A stretch of DNA of 64,000 nt from Sinohyriopsis cumingii. Taxonomy: Eukaryota; Mollusca; Bivalvia; Unionida; Unionidae. The position numbers and the translations under genes were made by a program. The DNA is taken from assembly GCA_028554795.2 (NCBI GenBank), contig CM068824.1, positions 163,426,130 through 163,490,129 on the forward strand, given 5' to 3'. Below are positions 36,756 through 47,552 of the stretch, piece after piece. The notes beneath the pieces are model-generated. The model did no database searches, was not told the DNA's origin, and saw only the letters and a list, made by a program, of their open reading frames with translations. Every line of letters begins with the position of its first letter. Within the stretch, counting starts at the first letter, position 1.

Positions 36756-36756
<1 letters not shown>

Positions 36757-36962
36757 TCTCTCAGTTATAGGTTTTAGTCCTACTGCAGGCTGCACTGCAC
36801 AGACCCAGATCTGACATTGGATAATTTGACAAATCTGGGTCTTTGCAGTGTGTTCAGAGTTATCAGTAAAGCAGAAAAGCAGAGAATATAGACTATGATC
36901 TGCCAGAACTGCAGGTCAGGGTCTATATTTGTAGTTGCAATCGACTACAGGCAAATATATTT
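36756..36962. repeat. Double-hairpin repeat family, near full-length copy
   Basis: TTTTAGTCCTACTGCAGGCT and CACAGACCCAGATCTGACAT form the first hairpin with AAATCTGGGTCTTTGCAGTG. ATCAGTAAAGCAGAAAAGCA lies in the centre, and CTATGATCTGCC / GGTCAGGGTCTATA forms the second. The end is TAGTTGCAATCGACTACAGG. Confidence 0.78.
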
Positions 36963-37189
36963 TAGGCATTCTTCTATAGGAATCCAGAGATAGCATTTTC
37001 CGTTCTGTCTGGTGTATATTTATAACTTTCTATAATTAATTCTATATACCTTGATTTCTTTCATAGGAATCCAGAATGACTGTGAAGATACATGAGAATT
37101 GATTATTAGCTCATCATGCGAGTGTGTCTGCTACACATGAGTGCATATAACACCAATTGAGTAACATCATTTATTATATGCTATTTTTT

Positions 37190-38170
37190 TCCCCCGTTAA
37201 CTTTACATTGTCAGAATCTTTCATTATTTCCTGATACTGAACGCGCGGGACAATACACATATAGCATTCACGTGAATAAAGGAACTACTTTCTTTTGTAA
37301 ACAAACAATGGACTCAGACGCCAGCACTTTTGATTTGTAAACAAATCATGTACACTCACGTAAGAGGCTCTTTACATTGTGCTTGTTTAAATTTGTTTCT
37401 GAATGAACTAAAACATGTTTCATGGACTGCAAAAAAATCCAGCTGTTTTGGCACATTCCACGTTGATACAATGTTTTGGATTTAGGCTAGCTACATTATA
37501 TAAATGATGGAAGATAAGGTCCTTACAAATAACATACAAGTGACAAGGCATATACTGTTTTCTTTAGCTGGTGATAAGAATGGCAAAATAAAATATACTT
37601 ACAGTTTTATATCCTGAATTTCCTCAAAATGTATTTTCTTAATTCTGCAAATCCGAATTACATGAGCCATGTCATCGGTTTTCAATCTGGATTACACATT
37701 TCGAAATTGTGCTGTAATTTCGATGATAAGTGCAATTGCATCCTCCTTATTGCACTCAAAATGAAATAATGAAATAAGCATTAAATTCCATAGCGTCTTT
37801 TTGATAATTGCAATTGAAAGACTTCATATTTTCCCCACATTATGATTTCAAACATTCAGTGACAGAAACAGACACATATGCAGACGTAAACACACTTCTC
37901 CTGCGCCACTTCAATCAGATGTATTTCATGTATAATTTGCACAGATGAATCCAGTCCAAAATCACAAACTTTCGTCGAATCGAAACAAAATACCAAAATA
38001 TATTCATTCCAGATCAAATGGAACAGTTGTTGCAATGCGCATTCATTCACAATATGACTGCAAATTTCAATTTTAACTAGACACACCATTTTCTTTCGAA
38101 AGTTATGTCGAGCACGCGACTAAGTTCAAATTTATCTGGGCGGAGTTATGTGCATATTAATAATGATGTC
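37190..38170. promoter_or_regulatory. CpG-retaining block with promoter-like motifs (candidate)
   Basis: CpG is rare in most of the window but frequent here (AACGCGCGGGA at 37241, CGTCGAATCG near 37975, CGAGCACGCGAC near 38109). Two forkhead-type TGTAAACA motifs sit exactly 40 bp apart (37296-37303, 37336-37343). GCGCGGGA (37243-37250) resembles an E2F site and GGGCGG is at 38138-38143. On the minus strand, an ORF of 77 codons (38089-37856) starts in a good context (AAAATGG), and a separate ATG at 37670 leads to a clean GTAAGT donor (37602-37597). It could be an intragenic promoter with an antisense transcript, or a young transposon. The sequence alone does not decide. Confidence 0.25.
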
Positions 38171-38305
38171 ATTGTATAATGACAAATCTGCGCTTGTGTA
38201 TTTAGTTTGGAATATGGCATTCATTCATTTACATTGTTTCTTGTAGTGTATTTTGTTTATATAATTAAACCTTAGGTAGAATAAAAAAATGAGCATATAA
38301 TAAAA

Positions 38306-38431
38306 AGGTTACTGCATTTGTATGGGAAAATATGAACTCGTTTTGTTGGAAGGATATACTGCACTCACAAGTTCGTGCAGCATTCCATCCAAAAAACTCG
38401 TTCATATTTTCCCATACAAATGCAGTAACCT
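38306..38431. mobile_element. Foldback element with perfect 32-bp arms
   Basis: Left arm 38306-38337 (AGGTTACTGCATTTGTATGG, AAAATATGAAC) and right arm 38400-38431 are exact reverse complements. The 62-bp loop continues as an imperfect inverted repeat (TCGTTTTGTTGGAAGG versus the reverse complement of the CCATCCAAAAAACTCG side). No target duplication is clear. No ORF. It resembles a foldback MITE. Confidence 0.8.
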
Positions 38432-38581
38432 ATAATTGTTTGGTGATGTGTGCTTAGTCATGAGGGAATATGGGCTCATGTGTGCAGGCAAGGCAGTGGG
38501 TACCATTTACCCACAGACCTGGGTTCAAATCTCCATAGTTTACAAATTAAAAATTCTCTAACCTGTATGATAGTATTATTA

Positions 38582-38583
<2 letters not shown>

Positions 38584-38655
<72 letters not shown>
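38584..38655. repeat. (AT)n microsatellite, about 36 repeats
   Basis: Pure alternating AT. Confidence 0.97.
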
Positions 38656-38658
<3 letters not shown>

Positions 38659-38939
38659 ATGTATCATGTGTCTTATTAGAATAATGGCAGCATACTCATT
38701 CAGCTGTTATTTTCTAATCAGTAACAAGGTATGTTTTCCCCATACTTTTCTATGTAATGACTTTACTTAGAGACAGATATTCAATTTTAAATTGTGTGAA
38801 CAAATGCACACTAACCTTGTGATTTTGAATTGCTTGGATCCTTAGCTATGTAAAAAATTAATATTTATATGTTTGGATTGCTTGGATCCCAAGCTATGTA
38901 AAAAAATTATATTTTAACAAGTTAAATAATCCAACCTTT

Positions 38940-39150
38940 AACAAGCAGTCATCTTGAATAACTGATAGCAGTCATCCGAATAACTGATAGTCATCATCCT
39001 AAATAACTGATAGCAGTCATCCTGAATAACTGATAGGAGTCATCCTGAATAACTGTTAGCAGCCATCCTGTATCACTGTTAGCAGTCATCCTGAATAATG
39101 ATAGCAGTCTTCCTGAATAACTGTTAGCAGTCATTCAGATAACTGTTGTT
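38940..39150. repeat. Approximately 23-bp minisatellite, about 9 copies
   Basis: AGCAGTCATCCTGAATAACT-type units with GA or GT before AGCAG. Unit length varies by 1-2 bp. The array lies 165 bp upstream of exon G. Confidence 0.92.
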
Positions 39151-39314
39151 AAAGAAAATGTTTTTCAAGCTGACTGATTGTATTCTGGACAAGTCATATG
39201 TATAGAAATAACATTTTCATCTTAAATTTGCCTAGATAAATCAAAGGTAAATTTACTTGTACAGTTCTTCTCACTTTAAGAATTCTGATTAATCTCCTTT
39301 CTTCTATGTTTCAG

Positions 39315-40149
39315 AACCCTACCAAGACCGTGGGCTTAGTGAGGCCTTACAGCGGTTAACAATGAGGCAGCAGGCAAGACAGTATTCTGCAATTAATTCT
39401 ACCACTGTGTTAAATCCTGAGGGACCTGCAAGTCGCCCCTCATCAGCTGTTGGCCCCAGACCAGTTGAACATGTACAGGTAAAACAGTGGCAGACTCAGG
39501 ACTCCAATGGCATTGCTCAGAAAAGACCAGGTATTCCTGTCAATGTTGTAAAACATGTGTCACCCCAGTCAGGGGGATATGGGATAACAGGAGATATTTC
39601 AACTGTGACAAGTCAACTGCCAGGGAGGTACATGGCAGTGGAGGATTATGTCAGTAAAAATCGACCTCCATCAGGATTGAACTCAAGAAGACTCCAGTCT
39701 GCTGCTGGACAGCAGACTATATCTTATAGACCAGTGCAGACAACACAGACAAGTGTAAATATGAATCAAGAAAATGCTAATGCCACATTCAACAGTTTTA
39801 TTGAAGATTCTGGACAAAGCTGGCAGAATGACCTTGCTATAGCATATAACCAAGTAACAGGGGTAGTGCCACAGAACTACCACACTGCATCACAGTCCAG
39901 TAAGCAGTATGAACTGTTACAACAACAGCAAGTCCTAAAGCAACAGAGCAAGGTCATGCTGGAACACAGCAAAGCTAAGCATCAGGCTATGGTGGCACAG
40001 GCACATGCATTCCAGAAATCTTTACAGCAAAACAGAGCTAGTCCTGATATTCCAGATCAAGAAAATATAAAGCAGGTGTTTGCACCCAAGCCACCTGTTC
40101 AGCCTGCCTCCTCAGTAAAAAGGTTGTCAAGTTCACACCGAATGCCAAG
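39315..40149 (+). CDS. TTLL5: TTLL5-like exon G (RQYS and TGVVPQ blocks, Gln-rich helix)
   Basis: This is the largest exon, 835 bp. With the split codon it begins EPYQDRGLSEALQRLTMRQQ and ARQYS. It matches LQRLAEKQAARQYS of vertebrate TTLL5 (from memory). Near residues 165-235 of the exon comes IAYNQVTGVVPQNYHTASQS, then KQYELLQQQQVLKQQSKVML and EHSKAKHQAMV. These correspond to YSQATGVVPQ, a Gln-rich helix and LLDQSRARHQA. The helix is a likely coiled coil. The end, APKPPVQPASSVKRLSSSHR, is proline-rich and basic. In vertebrates this region includes the part reported to bind cofactors such as RPGR (family knowledge). It ends CCAAG|GTAATT in phase 2. If the donor is not used, the next codons are AGG TAA, an immediate stop at 40151-40153. 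Confidence 0.96.
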
Positions 40150-41429
40150 GTAATTAAAACAAAAATCAGCTCTCTAATACATAATACTGGAGACCAACAA
40201 GTCTTGAACAAAATGGTTTGCAAAAGATTCAGAAATAAATCTCTGGCTGTAAACTAGGGCATAAAATGTATTTTATTTTAGTAAATATTTGTCACCAAAG
40301 GCTCCAGTGACTGTGAACGGCTTGTCTGTTTGTTAGAATTAAATGAACTTGTCATTGAAACTTTTTTAAGAATGATACATGTTGCTATAGATATGCATAC
40401 AAGGTGACCTATTACAGTACATATTGAATCTGAATGCAGTTAACAGAGAAAATTATTCAGTTTTTGTATACTAAAACTAGGCCTCAGTGTTGCTAATTGT
40501 CATGGTTTGTTTGTCTTGTAGGGCCATGCTATATAACATGAATAGTTCACATTTTACGATTGTAACTGTTATTATTGCATAAATAATATTTATTTGGATA
40601 AAGTGTACTGTATGTTTGAGGCAGGGGTTCACTGTGGAAAGCATAACAGTGATAAAGTATGTGGATCAGAATCTTGCAGAATAGTTGACATACATTTTTT
40701 TACCACAGTTTAGACCTTTCTATCAGATCACCTGTTTTAACACATTCTAATGTTAAATAGGTGATATATTCTTCATTTAGTGGTCCACATGTTGATGAAT
40801 ATTATCTTCTTTTGCTTTCTGGATCCTACCTAAAAAAATTGCTTCTAGTTGGTGCGTTTATTTTATTTTTTAAAGCTGTGTCTCACTTATAAGCAACCAT
40901 AGAGTATCTTCTTAGCTTGAAAAAAGAATCTGTTAAACGAACACGATGCATCATTTGCATGGATCACCCATTAGACAAAGGTATTAGTGACTAATTTATG
41001 TCCACACTAAAAAAATCAACTGTGTAGTTGAGAAAATGTTAGAGACTCAAATGATGGAGCAACCATTGAAAAATTGCTATACATTCAGTTAAAAAAAAGT
41101 TTTAAGTACTGCACCAGTCATGCTGCTCAGTTTCCCTAATAAACTTAAGATGACTGGAAACAAAAGCAGATGACTCAATGCTGTAGTATGTAGTAATAGT
41201 CAGAGTGGCCCAATTTCAAATACAAGTAATACAAATGCATTTCCACTACTTCATCCTTCACACTACAATATTTATTGGAGTGAATCACCTGGGAGGCATT
41301 CATGGTTTGCCAGAATGTTTCTTCTGAGTTAAACATTCAACAGTGGCAACATTTAAGATAAGTTGGCATAGCCTTGAAGTATCTCAGTATGATCAACATA
41401 CAGATTATTACACATTAGGTGTGGTGGGA

Positions 41430-41600
41430 GCTGCAGTGGCTGAGTGGTTAATGTGCTGGACTGATGACTGACAGGGTGCAGGTTTGAATCTTACCATCTA
41501 ACAAGCCTGGGTCAGCTGCTATGGTGTGTCCTTGGGCAAACCACCTTACTCCAATTGCCTTGACGCTAAATAACCTACTTTTATTGCTGTACTGAAAAGC
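41430..41600 (+). mobile_element. tRNA-headed SINE
   Basis: GCTGCAGTGGCTGAGTGGTT carries a good A box (TGGCTGAGTGG), and GGTTTGAATC at 41481-41490 is a B box. The body has TGTGTCCTTGGGCAAACCAC, a phrase shared with the minus-strand copy at 48370-48553. The head resembles a Leu/Ser-type tRNA with a long variable arm. It is not a functional tRNA gene, since the sequence runs straight on into the SINE body. Confidence 0.75.
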
Positions 41601-41615
41601 ACCAAAACCCTGCTA

Positions 41616-41833
41616 TAAATACTTGCTTATAAGATGAGACCAACTGCAAACTGCACAGGCGCAGATCTGCCATAACATAATTTGCTGGTAGGTCTGGGTC
41701 TGTGCAGTTAATTAAGAGTATTCAGTGCAATAAACAACATAGACCCTAATATGCAGGCTCATTATGCCATGGCAGATCTGGATCTTTGTTGTTTGCAGTT
41801 TGACCTGACTTTTAAGTGAGTATATATGGTATT
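41616..41833. repeat. Double-hairpin repeat family, full-length copy
   Basis: Left end TAAATACTTGCTTATAAGAT, GAGACCAACTGCAAACTGCA; right end TTGTTTGCAGTTTGACCTGA, CTTTTAAGTGAGTATATATG. The ends form a roughly 30-bp imperfect terminal inverted repeat. The two internal hairpins are GCGCAGATCTGCC / GGTAGGTCTGGGTCTGTGC and ACCCTAATATGCAGG / GGCAGATCTGGATC. Confidence 0.82.
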
Positions 41834-42963
41834 AGGTGTGAATGATCTTAATGACTTTGCAGAAAAATAACACCTAATGTGCTGTTAAAAATTCGTGGGT
41901 AACAAACTTGAGAATTTATGTTGTTGTGGCATTGTTTTTGTTTTTGAAAGGGGGGGCACATAAACATGCCTCAGACCAAGCACATGTGCTAGAGCTGTCA
42001 CAGCTATGAAATAATTACTGTCCCCTGACAGAGAAAAGTATCACTGACATACCTCATTCATATTATCAGTAATTTTGCCCACGTTCTTAAGAGAAAAAGC
42101 TCGAGCCATAGATCAGTGATGCATATGAGTGCCAGTGTGTGAAATTACTGCCAGCCCATTTGTCCAAGGAAGAATCAGGTTACTGGTCCTTATGTTTAAC
42201 TCTTTTTGTAACTGTTTTTTATTTTGAGTCCAGAACATTTATTTCTTTACATAAAATAATATCAATATGCAATGCCACATTGCCTTAATTACCAATATCA
42301 TCATTACTACCTTAATTATTTAGCATTTCATTTTACAGCTACAATCCAATGATCTAATCCAAAAACATTTTTCAAAATTATGCCCATAATGCATTTGTTC
42401 AGAACAAATGAAGCTCGTGAAACTGACCTTGGATTATTTTCCACATTTTTTAAAAACTTACTGATAAATCATAGCATACAATTTTTTTCTCACACATTTA
42501 AAGATCAGAATTTCTATGCTCAGTTATGGTTTTATGACCTCCAATCAGAGACCACTTTTCTAGAGAATTCATTTTTGTGGCAGGTGTCTGTATTTAATTG
42601 ATTGTATAACCACCAGTGTTCTTGAGTATCCTCTATTTTTGGCAGGATTGATGGTCTCAAGACAGGTCTCAGCATTTAACTGATTTTATGACCTACAACA
42701 AGAGACCAAGTTTCTTTGATTTAAAATGAAATTTATAAAATATACATTTGCATTCATTCTACATTTTGTTTTTATTCATTCTGCATTCCATTTGTGTTCA
42801 TTCATTATTCCATTTTCACTTTACTAGTAAAATTATCCATTGTCAGGATCTGTACAATGTGAAATTTGTTTCTCATATTTTGTAAATTTAATGTGAAATG
42901 AGTTTTCAGGTAAGATCATTCAATTTTACTCTTTGTAAATGTTCTTTCATTAATACTCCACAG

Positions 42964-43058
42964 GAAAGCCTCACCAGAAGATTCTAACCTGAACTTCAAC
43001 TTCTACAACAGCTTCAGAGATGCAAATACAGGATCCTCAAGACCTGTGGTCAATGGAG
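42964..43058 (+). CDS. TTLL5: TTLL5-like exon H
   Basis: This 95-bp exon lies between a TCCACAG acceptor and a strong GGAG|GTAAGT donor. Its first base completes AG|G (Arg), giving RKASPEDSNLNFNFYNSFRD and ANTGSSRPVVNG, and it ends with the first base of a Gly or Asp codon (phase 1). It is a polar, disordered-looking segment; I know no motif for it. Phase agreement with exon G, both splice sites and the coding-like composition support it. The AFVP-type extreme C-terminus of vertebrate TTLL5 is not evident, so this end of the protein is lineage-specific. Confidence 0.85.
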
Positions 43059-43503
43059 GTAAGTGTAAGAGCTGAAAATAATCAGAATCCTTAGAGAACT
43101 GATTCTGTTTTGAAGTCAGTCTTATATTGCTTAATCTAAATCTAAACTATTAGAATACTTGCTTTAATCCACAGCATGCCTTAGGTTACAGTATCTTGAT
43201 ATGAACTCAAGTATTTAATACAGAGTTGGGCTCATAGGAACACATATATCATACTTTAATAGTAGGCTGCATATAGTGCCTCTCACCTATGGTATTACAT
43301 TTCCAGTGGTGGTGTTACAGGTGTAAGTAGTGTCAGCTGTAAGTTTTTGCAGGAGGTCCTTTTCTTAGATTTGAGATTTTCTGCTGACTGCCACATTAGA
43401 CATTGGTTGACAATTTATTCAATTTCATGACTGGATTCATCTTCAGTGCTACTCTTTGATGTAGAAGTTAGTCATGCTATTCAAGTAAATCTTTTTTTTT
43501 TAG
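43059..43503 (+). other. Intron between exon H and the 12-nt micro-exon (445 bp)
   Basis: AT-rich; contains only a T9 tract and TAG acceptor at its end. No other feature seen. Confidence 0.6.
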
Positions 43504-43515
43504 ATGATGCATCAG
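43504..43515 (+). CDS. TTLL5: Candidate 12-nt micro-exon
   Basis: ATGATGCATCAG is flanked by CTTTTTTTTTTAG on the left and a consensus GTAAGT on the right. It enters in phase 1 and leaves in phase 1, adding four residues (DDAS) without changing the frame. The fit to both splice consensus sites and the right phase make it attractive, but a 12-nt match can arise by chance. I have no homologous peptide to compare with. Confidence 0.45.
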
Positions 43516-44131
43516 GTAAGTAAGCAAAACATGGCATTCTGCAGAATTCTAGTTTGTGTGTAGCTGTTGTGTCCATTATATTATATTTGGTATTTTCAGT
43601 TTCTTCCAGTTGGGTATAATTAAATAACTCTATTGTACAGTTAATATGAGGCGTAGGTCCAAGTTTAGAAATTTTTCTTTGTTGATATTTATCAAATTTC
43701 TGTAAGAATCCTTAACAGTACTCCATCCAGTTTCAAAATATAAAACTGTCTGTAAAAAGTGTTTAATATAGAAAATCATTTGTAATTCAAATAGCTGGCC
43801 CTAGTTTCTCAAAATTTGTTCCTCAGATTGTGATTTTTACTATCATTCTTATTGCTATGTTAGTAGCAGCATTTTATTTTTACATAACATTCGGCATAAC
43901 ACATAAAATTCAGCATAACACATAAAATTCAGCATGTATCAGGGATTAAAATGTGGCCATAAAATCAAATTTGATGGGTTCAGCTCTCAGCTCTTTCTGG
44001 ATTAGAAAGTTTTCATGTGTTAAATTTCAAAATGAGAAAGTGATTTTGTATCCTTTGCTATGTCTTAACCAAACATAAATATTGAAGGAAGTTTTTGAAA
44101 CTGTTTTTAAATCCAGATGATTGACCTACAT

Positions 44132-44132
<1 letters not shown>

Positions 44133-44216
<84 letters not shown>
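44133..44216. repeat. (AT)n microsatellite, about 42 repeats
   Basis: Pure alternating AT. The flanks are CCTACATCA on the left and TGATGTGG on the right, nearly complementary, so the tract sits at the centre of a longer hairpin. Confidence 0.97.
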
Positions 44217-44218
<2 letters not shown>

Positions 44219-44734
44219 GATGTGGATATATAAAGAATATTTTTTGGGGAAAATCTCCAAAAATTGTTTTAATTTGCAAACATGTCATTAAACTGAGCAA
44301 CCAACCAGATCATTACTTTTCAGTGTACACTTCTCCCTTGATGATTCACAATCAAATGGGTCCATCAGCATCAATAAGTAAGGTGCAAGAAAGAAGGAAA
44401 CAAATTCTGGGTAGCATTGTGACTTGCAGAGGGGTGGTGCTAGCAATTTGCATTCATGCATGAGAATTATAATTTCCATTGGCCTACATAAATATTTGTA
44501 GAATTATTTTAATACAGTTGGACAATTAGATCCTAACAAATCATAAAGCTAATAAATTGAGGACTGACTTTTAATATGAAATACAGTTGACATGCAGTAT
44601 GAGTTGTCTACAGTGGGTGATGTTAATAAGAAATAATGCTGATCTGTGTCAGTGTGATGTCAACACCTTTCATAAATCATAACTGACTGCATACAACTAC
44701 TGTAATCTTTTAACTGGCTTGTGTTGAAATAAAG

Positions 44735-44960
44735 CCTGCCGAGCCACTGAGCAAGCACTTAATCAGGTTCACTCTGAAATACTTGCAGTATCAACGTGAC
44801 AGCCAACTGACTCATTTTACATTAGAATAGATGAGGTCTTGTGACATATTAGTATGATTACATTAAAACCCAATTTAAAGATCAAATTAAGGCATGAAAT
44901 TCACTTGATAAGACTTATATCATTTGTGTTTGTTTCATACACTGTTGCCACCAGTAGGCA
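44735..44960. repeat. Dispersed repeat, copy 2 (related to 19793-20010)
   Basis: Same order of phrases as the copy in the intron between exons D and E (AGCAAGCACTTAATCAGGTT, TGACTCATTTTACATTAGAA, GTATGATTACATTAAAACC). Type unknown. Confidence 0.6.
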
Positions 44961-45240
44961 ATTACCAACATTTTCATTGACCAATATTTCTGTGTATTTT
45001 TTTTTTGTATTAATAAAATTTATTTTAAGGGAAATCTCGCAAAAGATATTTTCATATTCAGATTTGCAAAGTTTGTGATATTTTCGAATTCGCTCACACA
45101 GACTTCCTTTATCAGAGATAACGTGGGCAATACACGCACACACACACACTAATAGGATCATCAGCAGTGTATGGTAAATCATACTGATTGATGACAGTGG
45201 TACATGTTTTTTTGTACAAATAAGAGTCTTATTTCTCCAG

Positions 45241-45257
45241 GCCAGTATGAAGTAGAG
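45241..45257 (+). CDS. TTLL5: Candidate 17-nt micro-exon
   Basis: GCCAGTATGAAGTAGAG follows TCTTATTTCTCCAG and precedes GTAAAT. Entering in phase 1 it completes a glycine and reads GQYEVE, leaving in phase 0. The last exon can then be read as VGEPKPEKT and stop. An internal alternative donor at GAA|GTAGAG would give an 11-nt exon with the same outgoing phase. This is the weakest exon in the model, resting on splice sites and frame only. Confidence 0.35.
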
Positions 45258-47476
45258 GTAAATATAATCTATTTTAATGTGAATATTTTCTGAGTTTTGG
45301 GGTTCAGTCTGTATTATTCTGTTTGGGACTTTGGTTCACATGAAATGTAACTAGTACTTCATGTATTACAATGCAAAATTGTGTGGTTTGGGGTTGCTGT
45401 TGTATGAATGGGTTAACCACTATTACTAACTGTGCCTTTTTTTTTTGCGACATATTTTTAAAAAAACAACATCAGTCCATGATGATGATGAAATACCAGT
45501 AATTAAATGCAAAAATGTGTAAAATTTTGAAATGATTGGCAGAATCCTGTCTTTTCTTTCCAGATATAATGAATGAAATATTTCATTGGCCTTTTTTTAT
45601 TTAATCCACTAAATTGATCATGATAAACAAATTTACAGCATTTTTGTAGACAAAGAAAAATGTCCAATCTTAAAAAAAAAACATTGACTCTGAATTGGAT
45701 GAGGTCAAGATCCAGCATTAAGTGACGTTAGCAATATTGTCTGTATAACTAGTATGTTATTCAGCTGTCTTACATGATGCCTCTTTCCAAAGGCTACTGC
45801 TCAGTCCAAATACCAGAACTATGTTATTTGGCAGTGTGATAAGAGACAGCAATATCAACAATAATTGTTTGCATTATTGTGTTATTTGTTAAAGGATATC
45901 AGTACAAAGTCTGAATACTCATTTTTCTCAAATATTAGCATGCATGTTTATTTCCAGTTTTGTGATGTTTTAGTGACTACTTAAAATAAATATATTTTCA
46001 ATAGTGTATGCTCAACAAGTCACAAGTATTTCTGCCACCATATTTGAAGTATATTTCATGCATGTGTATGGTATTCCACCACAGAAATTTTAATTGTTTA
46101 CAAATATTTGTATGCACACACCAGATCCATGGTGCAGGCTTATAGTGTTATCAATATACATCAGTTGTGCACCATGTTAAAAATATTGTATGGAATTATG
46201 GCCAGTATTTGACTTTGAACATTGCTTTTAGTTACATAATATTGGGGAGGGGATATGTTTTGTAACATTGGACAAATTTTTAGGGTGTTTTTCATTGTTA
46301 TACTAATATTCTCTAATTGGATGTTACATAATTAACTTGCATGCCGATACAAGGTTTGGGGAATATGTTGGTGCTGTATGAACACACTGAGGTCAAAATA
46401 TGTCAAAAAAATGTTTTTATTATGCTGTGTTAAATGAACTGTTCACTATTGGTGAGAAATTTATTTAAATATTCATTTTGAGTCAAAGTTAAACAAGTTG
46501 TACATTGTGCACTATTTTATTATGAAGGATAATGGCATTCTGAGAAAAAAAGACCTGTTTAAATGAATGCAGGGCTGGAAATCATCAGTTGTCTCATTGC
46601 TTGGGAAAGCAGAAACTTGAATTTGGATAGTTGCATCCCACCTTTCTATTTTGGCAAGTGGCTTGAAGGACAAAGGTGTCTATTCATTGATTCAGTTTTC
46701 AAGATTTTTTTATCACAACAGTGAACAGCTAGTAATAGCCTCAACGTTTGCAAAACAGTTCGACTTTGGTATCTTTTCATGACGCATATAACAAAAATGG
46801 GTCAGTTTCTTGATTAAGTGACAACTACATTGAAGCAAGTGAACTTGTCAAATCATTTGCCCAAGGGGCAAGTAATATTCTTGGCTTTAGTGTGGGCATA
46901 TTATAATACCATTTGTCCATAACTCTGTCTCCCTCCAAGTGTCTGAATACAAATTCATCAAATTTGGTACAAAGGTTGCCCATGCAGTAACAAAATTTGG
47001 GAGGAGTGTGATTTTGGGCCTTTCATTGGGATTTTTGAGAGGGGTCAATAGTCAGATATGAATTCCAATTAAACCAACATTTTAAAATATTTTTTTAACC
47101 AAACTTGATGCAGTTATTTGTAATTGGAGGAATACTAATGATTTATAATGGAAACATTTCACTGACTCAGACCAGGTCAGGCACTGAACTTAAATTCAAG
47201 CAAACATCATTACAAAAAAAGAGACAAAGGTCAGGTAGACACAACCCTCAGCCATGGCAATAGTCAGGTAAACCAGAACTTCAATCACAGACAAAGGTCA
47301 AGCACATAATATAAAATAAATGTGTATAACAACAGTCATAGAATTGTATATAGATATAGATCAATGAAATCACTGTATTTGTCAGATACGTCTGACAGAT
47401 CAAAGGTTTTCAGTGGCACATTTTCTAAGGGACTGGGTATTGATAATATGATATCTCAGTTACCATGATATAAAAC

Positions 47477-47552
47477 CATCTTTGATTTGTTTATCAATTT
47501 AATTGTCAAATAAACATCTTTGATTTGTTTATCAATTTAATTGTCAAATAAA
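47477..47552. repeat. 38-bp perfect direct duplication
   Basis: CATCTTTGATTTGTTTATCA, then ATTTAATTGTCAAATAAA, occurs twice back to back. Confidence 0.95.

Larger units (their letters stand above)
35648..39314 (+). other. Intron between exons F and G (3.7 kb)
   Basis: The intron contains a short TCTGTCATG(T/G)-type repeat (35825-35915), an (AT)n tract (36674-36755) touching a double-hairpin copy (to 36962), a CpG-retaining block (37190-38170), a perfect-arm foldback element (38306-38431), another (AT)n tract (38584-38655), a 48-bp duplication around GGATCC..AAGCTATGTAAAA (38828-38905) and a 23-bp minisatellite (38940-39150). It ends TTCTATGTTTCAG. Confidence 0.8.
40150..42963 (+). other. Intron between exons G and H (2.8 kb)
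   Basis: The intron contains a plus-strand tRNA-headed SINE (41430-41600) immediately followed by a full double-hairpin element (41616-41833). Otherwise it is AT-rich, ending CATTAATACTCCACAG. No other exon is supported. Confidence 0.82.
43516..45240 (+). other. Intron between the two micro-exon candidates (1.7 kb)
   Basis: The intron contains a 20-bp x 3 repeat (CATAAAATTCAGCATAACA type, 43890-43935), an (AT)n tract (44133-44216) and a dispersed repeat (44735-44960). A short (CA)n lies near 45133. Confidence 0.6.

Noticed and set aside
36623-36814. Tyrosine/isoleucine repeat ORFs across AT microsatellites (also near 38450, 44058 and 49757)
   Set aside because: They are translations of (AT)n tracts.
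39683-39883. Minus-strand ORF opposite exon G
   Set aside because: It is antisense to a well-supported coding exon and has no recognisable protein features.
41430-41505. Possible tRNA gene (A and B boxes present)
   Set aside because: No closing acceptor stem is apparent and the sequence continues into a SINE body.
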